Positions 52,770 through 63,568 of a stretch of 64,000 nt of DNA are shown here, piece after piece (within the stretch, counting starts at the first letter, position 1; each line of letters starts with the position of its first letter). This DNA is from Labrenzia sp. CE80 (GTDB lineage Bacteria; Pseudomonadota; Alphaproteobacteria; Rhizobiales; Stappiaceae). The position numbers were made by a program, and so were the translations under genes. The notes under the pieces are model-generated. The model had not been told where the DNA came from, ran no database searches, and worked only from the letters and a program-made list of their open reading frames with translations. The stretch is taken from contig NZ_WAJT01000002.1 of NCBI RefSeq assembly GCF_009650605.1, positions 992,001 to 1,056,000 of the forward strand, in the 5' to 3' direction.

Positions 52770-53504
52770 CTAGTCCGCGATCAGCCGTGCAGCTGTGAAC
52801 GGGTAAAGCCGGTTTTCGCCGAGAAGAAACGCTGAAAAACGACGTGGCTCGAACAGTGTAGAGAATGCGTCGTCCATCACATTGAGACCGCCTGTCAATG
52901 CGCCGAAGGCGGGTAAGACCAGTCTTGAGCCATCTGTGACAAAGCAGGAGCGCCGGATCGATCGTCCGTAGCGGCGTACCCTCGCAGCGGGATGAAAGTG
53001 TCCGCAAACTTCTCCGCGGCCGGCGTCGTGAACGTCTGCGCGCGGCTCATGTCTGAACGTCAAAGCGCCGATGGTCACTTCATCCATTGCCTCACCGCAG
53101 AGGCGCACAGGTGCGATCGGGTCATGGTTTCCGGTAATCCAGATCCACTCCCGGTCGAGCTGCAAGGTCGCGAGCATCGCGCGATAGGCCGGTGGCAAAC
53201 GATCCGAGCCGTGGGAGTCGTGGAAGCTGTCGCCGAGTGCAATAATCCGCGCCGGGTCAAAGGCGTACACAACAGCTGCGAGTTTTTCGAGGGTGGCGGC
53301 CGTATCATAGGGCGGCAGCATCACGCCTCTGCGGGCATAGGCGGAGCCCTTTTCGAGATGCATATCGGCGACCACAAGCGTGGATTGTTCCGGCCACCAC
53401 AGTATTCCGCTGTCATGCAGGCCGATGGTCTGACCATTGATCTGGATATCGTGGCAGACTGGCACCACGTTGAAGTCGCTCATATGGGAGGGCAGAAGGT
53501 TCAT
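52770..53504 (-). CDS. pdeM: Ligase-associated DNA damage response endonuclease PdeM
   Basis: Calcineurin-like metallophosphoesterase of 244 residues. The metal-binding blocks are complete: DMHLEKG (D-x-H), GDSFHD, GNHD and GHFHP with CGH. The N-terminal segment VVPVCHDIQINGQTIGLHDSGILWWPEQSTLVVADMH is typical of PdeM, the phosphoesterase of the four-gene ligase-associated repair set. ATG 53504 overlaps the helicase stop by four bases, so the two are coupled; an internal ATG at 53483 (MSDFNV) is an alternative start. Confidence 0.92.
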   Translation of the reverse strand: MNLLPSHMSDFNVVPVCHDIQINGQTIGLHDSGILWWPEQSTLVVADMHLEKGSAYARRGVMLPPYDTAATLEKLAAVVYAFDPARIIALGDSFHDSHGSDRLPPAYRAMLATLQLDREWIWITGNHDPIAPVRLCGEAMDEVTIGALTFRHEPRADVHDAGRGEVCGHFHPAARVRRYGRSIRRSCFVTDGSRLVLPAFGALTGGLNVMDDAFSTLFEPRRFSAFLLGENRLYPFTAARLIAD

Positions 53505-56011
53505 TGTCCTAGAGCCTCTGTGACCAAATCGTCAGCTGCGTCTTCCAAAATGCTTTCCATGGCCTCACCGTAGATCGGTTCTCGGCCGATCTCGAGTAGG
53601 ATCGGCACCGCGAGCGGAGATACTCGGCTGAGGCGAGTATGCGTGATTCGACCCTTGATACGCGCAAGAAGTTCGCCCAGACGAGAGATATCCAGAAGTC
53701 CTTCGGCTGCATCGTTCCAAGTTGCGCGCAGAAGGATGTGATCGGGTTCATGCGCGCGCAATACGTCGTAAATGAGATCCGATGAGATGGTGACCTGCCG
53801 GCCCGACTTTTCTTGTCCAGGGTGACGGCGCTCTATCAGTCCGGCGATCACCGCGCAGTTTCGAAACGTGCGCTTCATCAAGCTGGACTCCGCAAGCCAG
53901 GCATCCAGATCATCGCCGAGAATGTCTTCCTCGAACAAGGTGTCGAGAGAAATCTGCCCGCTCTCGAAAAGGGCTGAGAGATCACGCAGCCCCCAGATGC
54001 TGAGGGCATAGTCATTCGCAACAAAACCCATCGGCTGGGCGCCGAGGCGCTCCAGCCGTTTTGTCAGCAGCATGCCGAGGGTTTGATGTGCCAGTCGCCC
54101 TTCGAATGGATAGCAGACCATGTAGTGCTTGTCGGCGCGCGGGAAGGTTTCGACCAGAAGTCCGTTTTCTTCAGGCAGTTTGGAGTTTTGTTGTTGAAGA
54201 GAAAGCCATTCCCCGACCTGCTTTGGCAATTGCTTCCAGCTGGCCGGGGTTGCGAGCATATGCCTGACGCTTTTGGCCAGATAGGTGGAGAGAGGGAATT
54301 TGCCGCCCATGTAGGATGGGATCATCGGCGATTGAGATCGCGTTCGCGAGACAAAGGCTTCGTTTTCGCGCAGGGCCTCGAAACGCAGGACCTCTCCGCC
54401 GAAAATGAATGTATCGCCCGGCTCCAGCTGTTCAACGAACCATTCTTCGATTTCACCAAGCACGCGGCCGCCACGGCCGATCGGCGATCGGCGTCCTTGA
54501 GCTTTTGATTTGACCAGACGCACCTTCAGCATAGGCGCCTCCACGATGGTGCCGACATTCAGCCGGTACTGTTGCGCGATCTTTGGATGAGCAATTCTCC
54601 AATTACCCTCCTTGTCTTGCTTCAGCCTTGCGTAACGTTCGTAGCTCTTTAGCGCATAGCCACCGGTCGCCACGAAATCGAGAACACGGTCGAACGTTTC
54701 TCTGTCCAGATGCCGGTAGGTTTCACAGGAACGGATCTCGCAAAATGTTTCGTCCGCATTCAACGATGCAGCGCAGGCCAGACCAAGCAGGTGTTGGGCC
54801 AGCACATCAAGTGCTCCTTTGCGCAAGGCGGGGGTGTCCTGGTCGCCGCGCCTGGAGGCTGCAAGGGCTGCCTGGCATTCCAGAACCTCGAAGCGGTTGG
54901 CAGGGACGAGGACAGCCTTGGAAGGCTCGTCCATTCGGTGGTTCGCACGGCCGATCCTCTGAGCGAGGCGGCTGGCGCCCTTTGGGGCGCCAATGTTCAC
55001 CACGAGGTCGATGTCGCCCCAGTCGATACCAAGGTCCAGAGACGAGGTCGCAACCACGGCCCGCAATTGACCGTCTGCCATGGCCGCTTCCACCTTCCGC
55101 CTTTGGCCAACGTCAAGAGAGCCATGATGCAGGGCAATGGGCAGCGTCTCTTCGTTGATACGCCAAAGTTCCTGAAAGACAGCTTCTGCCTGGGACCTCG
55201 TATTGACGAAAAGAAGCGTGACCCGGTGATCCTTGATGAGCTGATACATGTCATCGAGGGCGTAGCGCGCCGAGTGCCCGGACCAGGGGATCCGCTCTTG
55301 TGATGCAAGGATGCCGATATCAGGTGCCGCCCCGCCTGCGACTTCCACCACATGCGATTGCGCTCTGGTTGCAGGATCCGGTTGATCGACCAGATAGGCC
55401 CGCAGGTCTTCCGGTTTTGCGACAGTCGCAGACAGCCCGATGGTTTTGAGCCTTGGGGCTATCTTTCTCAACCGGGCAAGGCCGAGGGCCAGAAGATCCC
55501 CGCGCTTGGATGTGACCAGGGCGTGGAGTTCATCGAGGATGATGGTTTCCAGCGATGCGAAGAGTTTGTCCGACGCAGGATCAGACAGCAGCAATGCAAT
55601 CTGCTCCGGTGTCGTGAGCAGCATGTCCGGCGGATTGGTTTTCTGCCGCTGCCTCTTATGGGAAGGCGTGTCTCCCGTGCGTGTCTCGATCCGGATATCC
55701 AGGCCCATTTCCGTAACAGGGGCGTCCAGATTTCGGGCGATATCGACGGCAAGAGCTTTCAAAGGGGAGATATAGAGCGTGTGAACTCCATTTGTTCCGG
55801 CGCTCCCGGGTTTTCGCGGTCCCCTTTCCGACAACTCCACCAGGCTTGGAAGGAAACCGGCCAGCGTCTTTCCCGCGCCAGTTGGCGCAATCAGGAGCGT
55901 GGAATGGCGGCTGGAAAGCTGGTCCAGAAGGGCGAGCTGATGCGGGCGTGCGCTCCAGCCGCGGCTGTCAAACCAGTTCTTGAAACGCTCTGGAAGCAAA
56001 CCTCTCTCCAT
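53501..56011 (-). CDS. Ligase-associated DNA damage response DEXH-box helicase (Lhr-like)
   Basis: Large SF2 helicase of 836 residues. Walker A is in LLIAPTGAGKTLAGFLPSL (about 35-53), DELH in IILDELHALV (about 162), SAT in GLSATVAKP and the motif VI arginines in QRIGRANHRMDE. A winged-helix region and the C-terminal Lhr-type domain follow. It is the helicase (TIGR04121 type) that accompanies an ATP-dependent ligase, an exonuclease and PdeM. The first gene of a two-gene operon with pdeM. A perfect GTTC-N7-GTTC element lies 66 bases ahead of the ATG, suggesting LexA control. Confidence 0.93.
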   Translation of the reverse strand: MERGLLPERFKNWFDSRGWSARPHQLALLDQLSSRHSTLLIAPTGAGKTLAGFLPSLVELSERGPRKPGSAGTNGVHTLYISPLKALAVDIARNLDAPVTEMGLDIRIETRTGDTPSHKRQRQKTNPPDMLLTTPEQIALLLSDPASDKLFASLETIILDELHALVTSKRGDLLALGLARLRKIAPRLKTIGLSATVAKPEDLRAYLVDQPDPATRAQSHVVEVAGGAAPDIGILASQERIPWSGHSARYALDDMYQLIKDHRVTLLFVNTRSQAEAVFQELWRINEETLPIALHHGSLDVGQRRKVEAAMADGQLRAVVATSSLDLGIDWGDIDLVVNIGAPKGASRLAQRIGRANHRMDEPSKAVLVPANRFEVLECQAALAASRRGDQDTPALRKGALDVLAQHLLGLACAASLNADETFCEIRSCETYRHLDRETFDRVLDFVATGGYALKSYERYARLKQDKEGNWRIAHPKIAQQYRLNVGTIVEAPMLKVRLVKSKAQGRRSPIGRGGRVLGEIEEWFVEQLEPGDTFIFGGEVLRFEALRENEAFVSRTRSQSPMIPSYMGGKFPLSTYLAKSVRHMLATPASWKQLPKQVGEWLSLQQQNSKLPEENGLLVETFPRADKHYMVCYPFEGRLAHQTLGMLLTKRLERLGAQPMGFVANDYALSIWGLRDLSALFESGQISLDTLFEEDILGDDLDAWLAESSLMKRTFRNCAVIAGLIERRHPGQEKSGRQVTISSDLIYDVLRAHEPDHILLRATWNDAAEGLLDISRLGELLARIKGRITHTRLSRVSPLAVPILLEIGREPIYGEAMESILEDAADDLVTEALGQ

Positions 56012-56076
56012 GGCATTGTTTTTAAGGCGATACCGATCCCTTGGCGAGGCTTACAAATGTGTTCCAGGTCACAGGC

Positions 56077-56091
56077 GTTCATTCGCGGTTC
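56077..56091. promoter_or_regulatory. LexA (SOS) box of alphaproteobacterial type
   Basis: GTTC at 56077-56080 and GTTC at 56088-56091 are separated by exactly seven bases, the direct-repeat SOS box of Alphaproteobacteria (GAAC-N7-GAAC on the other strand). It lies 66 bases upstream of the helicase start and 60 bases upstream of the divergent SH3-domain gene. Confidence 0.7.
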
Positions 56092-56150
56092 AGCTAGGGT
56101 ACCGCTAAATCGCGACACTTTATGCAAGTGATTTGGAAGGGGCTTTGAAT

Positions 56151-57050
56151 ATGAAATCAATTTGGGTCGTCGCAGCAACCCTGTGTGTGTCTGCATCTGC
56201 CATTGGTCAGGCGTCCGCAAGCGCAAACAGCGAGTACCGCTGTTCTATGGGCGATGGAAACGTGCTAGTTACAGTGGTTCCTGAAGAGGGAAGGGCATAT
56301 TATGAAGATGCCAATTCTCGTTTCTCGATGACGCCTCGTCAAGAGAACGTCTATGCAAATGACGCTGAAGAGATCTCACTCGAGATGAAGGGGCGGCGCG
56401 CGACGCTCTGGTTCGGCGATGTGTCCTTTCCTTGCGAGAGTGTCTTCGCGCAGCCGAGGGCCCAAGGGCAGGCCGAAGCGATCAACGCTGTCGGACAGTC
56501 TCTTGGCGGGAAGTTGAGAGATGGACCGGGGACCAATTTTAGCCAGATCGGCAGCGTCGCAGAAGGCACGTGGCTGACCATCCTGAACAATACAAACGTT
56601 CGCTTTGATGGCTATGACTGGTTCGAGGTTGTCTTTGACAATGGCAAGCGCGGCTACCAATGGGGTGGCATTATGTGCTCGAACGGTCCGAGGATCGAGG
56701 GGATCTACAGTTCCTGCCAAAACATCTCACAGGCGCCGGCAAACCAGTCGACCATCACACGTAAAGGCAGCGGCTTCATGGCCTTTGCTGTTGGCAGCGA
56801 TGGGCGCTTTGGTCATGGTGCGGGCCGAACTGTCGCTGATGCCGAGAAATTTGCGATGCAGTACTGTGGTGAGCAGGGATGTCAGATCTTCGACGTCACC
56901 GACGCAAAGTGTCATGCTCTTGCGCAGGTGCCTGGCGGATCCTGGTTCGGCGCCGGGCAGAATGAACAAGCCGCAAGGAGCTTCGCTCTCGGCTTTTGCA
57001 CCAACGCCGGGGCCTCCGGATGCAAGATTGAGTACACCTACTGCCAATAG
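56151..57050 (+). CDS. Secreted SH3-domain protein with C-terminal DUF4189
   Basis: 299-residue secreted protein from ATG 56151 (preceded by GGAAGGGG). A signal peptide of about 24 residues (ending ASA) is followed by a region with paired Cys (about 30-95). A bacterial SH3 domain follows (about 123-185, LRDGPGTNFSQIGSVAEGTWL), and then a DUF4189 domain (about 210-299) with six cysteines that likely form disulfides. SH3b domains often bind peptidoglycan. It is divergent from the helicase operon and ends in a long hairpin. Its place beside repair genes may be accidental. Confidence 0.75.
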   Translation: MKSIWVVAATLCVSASAIGQASASANSEYRCSMGDGNVLVTVVPEEGRAYYEDANSRFSMTPRQENVYANDAEEISLEMKGRRATLWFGDVSFPCESVFAQPRAQGQAEAINAVGQSLGGKLRDGPGTNFSQIGSVAEGTWLTILNNTNVRFDGYDWFEVVFDNGKRGYQWGGIMCSNGPRIEGIYSSCQNISQAPANQSTITRKGSGFMAFAVGSDGRFGHGAGRTVADAEKFAMQYCGEQGCQIFDVTDAKCHALAQVPGGSWFGAGQNEQAARSFALGFCTNAGASGCKIEYTYCQ

Positions 57051-57089
57051 GCCGGGGTAAACACCTAAGTCGAAAATGTTGACTGAGGA

Positions 57090-57116
57090 GTGGGCTGGTT
57101 ATTTGAACCAGCCCAC
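57090..57116. terminator. Perfect 11-bp hairpin between the SH3 gene and the exonuclease gene
   Basis: GTGGGCTGGTT (57090-57100) pairs perfectly with AACCAGCCCAC (57106-57116) around ATTTG, 40 bases after the SH3-protein stop and 14 before the exonuclease ATG. The trailing sequence is only T-rich, so termination is plausible but not certain. Confidence 0.5.
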
Positions 57117-57130
57117 CTATTCTCTTTGTC

Positions 57131-58159
57131 ATGTCCGATCTCCTGACCCTCACGCCCGAAGGCCTCTACTGCCCGGCGATCAAGGCCCATATCGACCCGG
57201 TCCGCCCGGTCGAACGGGCGATCATCACTCATGGTCATGCAGATCATGCGAGGTCCGGTCATGGGTCCGTGTTGGCGACGCCCCAGACGCTCGATATCAT
57301 GGGCCTGCGTTATGGCACCGACTTTTGCGGCCAGCCACAGTCCTTGAACTATGGCGAGCAAATCGACCTTTCCGGCATTAAGGTTTCCCTGCATCCAGCA
57401 GGTCATGTTCTTGGGTCCGCGCAGATTCTTCTTACAGGCGAGGGCGGGAGGACTGTCGTTTCGGGCGACTACAAGCGGCAATCCGATCCGACGTGCGCGG
57501 CCTTCGAACTCGTCACCTGTGACACCTTCGTGACCGAGGCGACATTCGGTCTTCCCGTTTTCAGACATCCGCCGGCTCTTCAGGAGGTGCAGAAGCTGCT
57601 CGCCTCCCTGAAGCTGTTTCCTGACAAGACGCACTTGGTCGGGGCCTATGCTCTGGGAAAAGCGCAGCGGGTCATCGGTGAGCTGCGGGCAGCCGGCTAT
57701 GACCGAACGATTTATCTGCACGGTGCGCTGGTCGCCTTGACCACCTACTATGAAGAGCAGGGGATCATGCTCGGTCCTGTGGAACCTGTTGCAAAGCGGG
57801 GCAAAGAGCTGGCCGGCGAGATTGTCCTGTGCCCACCCGGTCAACTGGCAGATCGATGGGCGCGGCGCTTTGGTGACACGGTGACGGTCATGGCATCAGG
57901 TTGGATGAGAGTCCGCGCAAGGGCGCGGCAGCGCGGCGCAGAACTGCCGTTGATCATGTCTGATCACGCAGATTGGGACGACCTCTGCAAGACGATCATC
58001 GAAACGCAAGCCTCGCAGATCTGGGTGACACATGGCGCTGAGGAAGCTCTTGTGCATTGGTGTGAAACCAATGGACGAAAGGCCCGTCCTCTCAATATGA
58101 TAGGCTATGACGACGGGGAAGAGGCTGAGGTCTCGGAGTCCGCTGTAGAGACCGGCTAG
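57131..58159 (+). CDS. Ligase-associated DNA damage response exonuclease
   Basis: Metallo-beta-lactamase/beta-CASP-type nuclease of 342 residues. The zinc motif HGHADHA (about 35-41) is followed by HPAGHVLGSAQ, VSGDYKR, and the C-terminal MSDHADWDDL and VTHGAEEA segments, as in the TIGR04122 exonuclease of the ligase-associated set and in Artemis/SNM1 relatives. No ribosome site is visible between the preceding hairpin and the ATG. It is on the opposite strand from helicase-pdeM and 3.7 kb from the ligase, an unusual split of a usually compact cluster. Confidence 0.9.
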   Translation: MSDLLTLTPEGLYCPAIKAHIDPVRPVERAIITHGHADHARSGHGSVLATPQTLDIMGLRYGTDFCGQPQSLNYGEQIDLSGIKVSLHPAGHVLGSAQILLTGEGGRTVVSGDYKRQSDPTCAAFELVTCDTFVTEATFGLPVFRHPPALQEVQKLLASLKLFPDKTHLVGAYALGKAQRVIGELRAAGYDRTIYLHGALVALTTYYEEQGIMLGPVEPVAKRGKELAGEIVLCPPGQLADRWARRFGDTVTVMASGWMRVRARARQRGAELPLIMSDHADWDDLCKTIIETQASQIWVTHGAEEALVHWCETNGRKARPLNMIGYDDGEEAEVSESAVETG

Positions 58160-58171
58160 CAGGAGAAAGCC

Positions 58172-58600
58172 ATGTCTGATCAAATCGATATGGATCCCGG
58201 TGCGGAGCCGCATGACAACGGCAAGAGCGAGGCCGAAGAAGCGATTTCCCAGCTGTTCGAAGACTACCTGACCGGATTCAATGATTTCGATGCGGAGCGG
58301 ATCTGTGATTGCTTCGCATTGCCGACGACCATCTGGCAGCATGAAAAGGGTCACGTCTTCAATGATGAAGAAGAGCTGCTTGAGAATGTAGAGGCCTTGC
58401 TCTCAGCTCTCGACAAGGAGGGCGTCACCGTGTCCGAGTTCCACGTGGCTTCAAGCCATATCAGCGGGGCATCTGCGCTGGTTACACTTGACTGGAGCCA
58501 GGAAAGTTCCAGCGGCGAAACAGCTCTCGAGTTCACCTGCCACTATCAGCTGCTTCAAGACGGTGACGATTGGCTGATTGCCATGATCATCAACGAGTGA
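58172..58600 (+). CDS. NTF2-like (SnoaL-type) hypothetical protein
   Basis: 142-residue acidic cytoplasmic protein. The pattern AISQLFEDYLTGFNDFDAERICDCFALPTTIW, then an alternating beta pattern ending ALEFTCHYQLLQDGDDWLIAMIINE, is that of NTF2-like/SnoaL folds, which bind small ligands or act as scaffolds. GGAGAAAGCC precedes the ATG. It starts 12 bases after the exonuclease and is likely co-transcribed. No active-site set is recognisable. Confidence 0.65.
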   Translation: MSDQIDMDPGAEPHDNGKSEAEEAISQLFEDYLTGFNDFDAERICDCFALPTTIWQHEKGHVFNDEEELLENVEALLSALDKEGVTVSEFHVASSHISGASALVTLDWSQESSSGETALEFTCHYQLLQDGDDWLIAMIINE

Positions 58601-58627
58601 TCAGTCGCTCATTGTATTCTTGGGTCC

Positions 58628-59269
58628 TCAATTTCTGAGGCGTGGCGCGTAATAATAGTGATCATAAGGATGACCGGGATAGTCGGTTCTAAGGGCTCCG
58701 ACGTCTTCTTCTGCGACCGGTTGCACGTAGCAGGCCCCGTTGCCCCGATCAAAATCTATGCTCTTGCACCAGTCCCTCTGCACACAGATCGATTTGCAGA
58801 TGTCGATGGTCAATCCGGGGTAGCTTTCCTGGTTATGCCCCGGAATACCGGCGTTTGCGACCATGCCGAAACCGTCGCCGTCAGCGCCTCCAGTCACGGT
58901 TGACGCCGCTGGTGCATCCATGTGGTCAAGTTCTTCTTCCAGGAAGGCAATGCGCTCCTCGTACATCGAGGCATTGCAGTGATAGTGGTCCTCGCAGTCG
59001 TCACGGGTCGCGAGCCATTCGGCAAATTCGCGCTCCATTTCAGACCGCGCAGGCCGATCTAGGAAAGCGTATAGCTTGTCGGAGAGCTCACCCATGCGGG
59101 CGTCCCGACGCAGAAGGTCGTTATCTGCGCAGATAAACGTCTCGTTGTTGCTGCGCGCTTGGTGACAATCCATGTGAAAGTCGACGATGTCCTGCGCGGC
59201 AACCGCCACCGGCAGCTGCAAGAGCGCCAAGGTTCCAACGAGGATCGTGAGAAGTCTTGCAAAAGGCAT
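58628..59269 (-). CDS. Secreted protein with LprI-like N-terminal domain and PAN/Apple-like C-terminus
   Basis: 213-residue secreted protein with a signal peptide of about 25 residues (ending VAA or AQD). Residues about 30-125 have the spacing of the lysozyme-inhibitor LprI-like domain: C-x-x-A, then ETFICADNDLLRRDARMGELSDKLYAFL, RDDCEDHYHC and a terminal helix. A Ser/Thr/Gly-rich linker leads to a PAN/Apple-like segment (about 155-205, DICKSICVQRDWCKSIDFD and GACYVQP) with four Cys. Role unknown; periplasmic inhibitor or ligand-binding protein is plausible. It is convergent with the NTF2-like gene. Confidence 0.6.
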   Translation of the reverse strand: MPFARLLTILVGTLALLQLPVAVAAQDIVDFHMDCHQARSNNETFICADNDLLRRDARMGELSDKLYAFLDRPARSEMEREFAEWLATRDDCEDHYHCNASMYEERIAFLEEELDHMDAPAASTVTGGADGDGFGMVANAGIPGHNQESYPGLTIDICKSICVQRDWCKSIDFDRGNGACYVQPVAEEDVGALRTDYPGHPYDHYYYAPRLRN

Positions 59270-59341
59270 GTTTCCCCCAAAACACCAAAATCGCTGCTTA
59301 ATTTGCAGCAGACAGTGTTCGAGAGAGTATCAGTCGTAGGT

Positions 59342-59395
59342 GAAAAAGAAACAGCTGCCCCGAGCAACTGAAGGTTCAGGCATGGGGCAGCTGTT
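59342..59395 (-). terminator. Intrinsic terminator of the DEAD-box helicase gene
   Basis: A perfect 12-bp stem (59384-59395 with 59350-59361) encloses a 22-base loop with a further CTGAA/TTCAG pairing. It is followed on the minus strand by TTCTTTTTCA (complement of 59341-59350). It starts 17 bases past the stop. Confidence 0.85.
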
Positions 59396-59411
59396 CTGTG
59401 CGATCGAAATC

Positions 59412-61487
<2,076 letters not shown>

Positions 61488-61861
61488 TAAGCTCTTTCAA
61501 AGGAAACAGGCGCCGCGCAGGAGGCTTGAACAGCCATTCTTTGCGATTGGGCGCAAAACTATCTGATCCGTGTATAGGGGGGAAAGCACGAAAGGTCCAT
61601 AGAAACCGTACAGTGGTTGTGGTCTCCATAACTGTTTTCCGGCAAATCGATGCAACTGAGCAGACGCGGGCAGTTGCCGCTTATTCGCCTGACGACCGGA
61701 AGCCGGGGTCGTCATGCCATCGCGGACCGTTCGAACAACGACAGCAAAGGAGCGCAGCATTTACGCGCACGACGCGATGTTGCCCTTTGGCAGGTGAGAC
61801 CCATCTTAGTTTTTGCACGGCCCTGAAAACCCGGCGGGGCGCAACTCCCGGATCTTGATTG
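61488..61861. other. Divergent intergenic region ahead of the DEAD-box helicase and the DNA ligase
   Basis: About 370 bases with no recognisable gene. A GTTCGAAC palindrome occurs near 61732, but it is not in the GTTC-N7-GTTC arrangement, so I do not call a LexA box. Open frames across the region on both strands look random. Confidence 0.5.
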
Positions 61862-63511
61862 ATGCTTGCATTTTCCAGCCTTCTTGATCGCCTCTCCTTT
61901 GAGCCACGCCGCTCTGCCAAGGAGGCGATGCTGTGCGACTACTTGCGCCGCAGCGCTGATCCGGACCGGGGTTACGCGCTTGCCGCTCTGACCGGGGATC
62001 TGACTTTCAAGAACGCCAAACCCGCTCTTTTGAGAGCTTTGATTGCGGATCGAACTGATCCCAGGCTCTTTGAACTCTCCTATGATTTTGTTGGCGATCT
62101 GTCTGAAACCATCGCGCTGCTCTGGCCTGCCGCAAAGGGTTCTGGCGACAATGCGCCTGCGCCAGGCCTTGCCGAGGTGGTCACAAAGTTGGAGCTGACG
62201 CGTAAGTCCGAACTCCCTGGCGTGATCGCAGGCTGGCTTGACGCGCTCGACGAGACCGAACGTTGGGCCTTGCTGAAGCTCGTCACCGGAGGTCTGCGCG
62301 TCGGCGTCTCGGCGCGTCTTGCCAAAACAGCCGTAGCACGCCTCGGCGATCTGGAGCCAAATCAGATCGAGGAGGTCTGGCATGGCTTGAAACCTCCCTT
62401 TGAGAGTCTTTTTGCATGGGTGGAGGGCAGGGCAGGACCACCAGACACAAGCGATCCGGCACCCTTCCGACCGGTCATGCTGGCGCATCCACTCGACGAG
62501 GAAAGAGATCCCGAGGTCTTGAACGCAGACGACTTTTTTGCCGAGTGGAAATGGGACGGTATTCGCATCCAGGCGGCGAGCGGTGTCGACAGGGCCGGGA
62601 ACAGGGTGTCACGGCTCTACTCGCGAACAGGAGATGACATTTCGAAAGCATTTCCAGACGTAGTCGATCTTCTCGACTTTGATGCAACGCTGGACGGCGA
62701 ACTGCTTATCATCTCGGATGGCAAGGTTCGTCCGTTTTCGGATCTGCAACGTCGCTTGAACCGGAAGACTGCGGGTCCAAAACTGATCGCGGAGTATCCG
62801 GCGGCCGTACGCGTCTATGATCTCTTGTCACTTGGCGGCGAAGACTTGCGGCCGTTGCCGTTTTTGGAGCGGCGAGGCAAATTGGAGAGTTTTCTTCGAT
62901 CGATGAATAATCCGAAACTGGATCTCTCGCCGGAAATTCAAGTCAAGAAGTGGGCGGATTATGCTCGTGCGAGAAAGGCTCCAGCCGAGTTCTTGCGTGG
63001 ATCAGATGCGTCAGCGGTCGAAGGCCTGATGTTGAAGCGGCGGGATGCTCCCTATGTCCCGGGTCGGCCAAAGGGCCAATGGTTCAAGTGGAAACGTGAG
63101 CCGTTCCTCGTGGACGCTGTCTTGATGTATGCACAGAGGGGACACGGCAAGCGCTCCTCCTTTTATTCTGACTACACATTTGGCGTCTGGCGCACGGAAG
63201 CTGGAAAAGATGTCCTGGTGCCGGTTGGAAAGGCTTATTTCGGCTTCACCGACGAAGAGCTTCGGGAGATCGATCGCTTCGTTCGAAACAACACGATAAA
63301 TCGGTTCGGCCCTGTTCGCGAGGTGACCCACGATGCGGAGATTGGGCTGGTTCTGGAAGTTGCGTTTGAGGGATTGAACCGTTCGTCGCGCCACAAGTCC
63401 GGTGTTGCGATGCGCTTTCCCCGGATTTCCCGTTTGCGCTGGGACAAGAAGCCTGCGGATGCAGATAGGATTGCGACGCTCGAAGCGCTTTTGACGGCGA
63501 CCCTGGCTTGA
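61862..63511 (+). CDS. ATP-dependent DNA ligase of the ligase-associated repair system
   Basis: Seals DNA nicks using ATP, 549 residues from ATG 61862 (a TTG lies one codon earlier). The N-terminal DNA-binding domain (about 1-200) is of the LigB/DNA ligase I type. The adenylation motif is EWKWDGIRIQ, with Lys230 as the nucleotidyl acceptor. Motif III (DGELLI), VEGLMLKRRDAPYVPGRPKGQWFKWKRE and VGKAYFGFTDEEL in the OB fold complete the enzyme. This is the TIGR04120-like partner of PdeM, the DEXH helicase and the exonuclease found earlier in the window. Confidence 0.93.
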   Translation: MLAFSSLLDRLSFEPRRSAKEAMLCDYLRRSADPDRGYALAALTGDLTFKNAKPALLRALIADRTDPRLFELSYDFVGDLSETIALLWPAAKGSGDNAPAPGLAEVVTKLELTRKSELPGVIAGWLDALDETERWALLKLVTGGLRVGVSARLAKTAVARLGDLEPNQIEEVWHGLKPPFESLFAWVEGRAGPPDTSDPAPFRPVMLAHPLDEERDPEVLNADDFFAEWKWDGIRIQAASGVDRAGNRVSRLYSRTGDDISKAFPDVVDLLDFDATLDGELLIISDGKVRPFSDLQRRLNRKTAGPKLIAEYPAAVRVYDLLSLGGEDLRPLPFLERRGKLESFLRSMNNPKLDLSPEIQVKKWADYARARKAPAEFLRGSDASAVEGLMLKRRDAPYVPGRPKGQWFKWKREPFLVDAVLMYAQRGHGKRSSFYSDYTFGVWRTEAGKDVLVPVGKAYFGFTDEELREIDRFVRNNTINRFGPVREVTHDAEIGLVLEVAFEGLNRSSRHKSGVAMRFPRISRLRWDKKPADADRIATLEALLTATLA

Positions 63512-63568
63512 TTTGCAGGCCTGTACCGGTAAGCGTTGCAGTGCACAGCATCATCCGGAGGTCGCTTG

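Noticed and set aside
61728..61745. GTTCGAAC palindrome ahead of the DNA ligase as a LexA box
   Set aside because: The half-sites are adjacent and not spaced as GTTC-N7-GTTC, the form required in Alphaproteobacteria.
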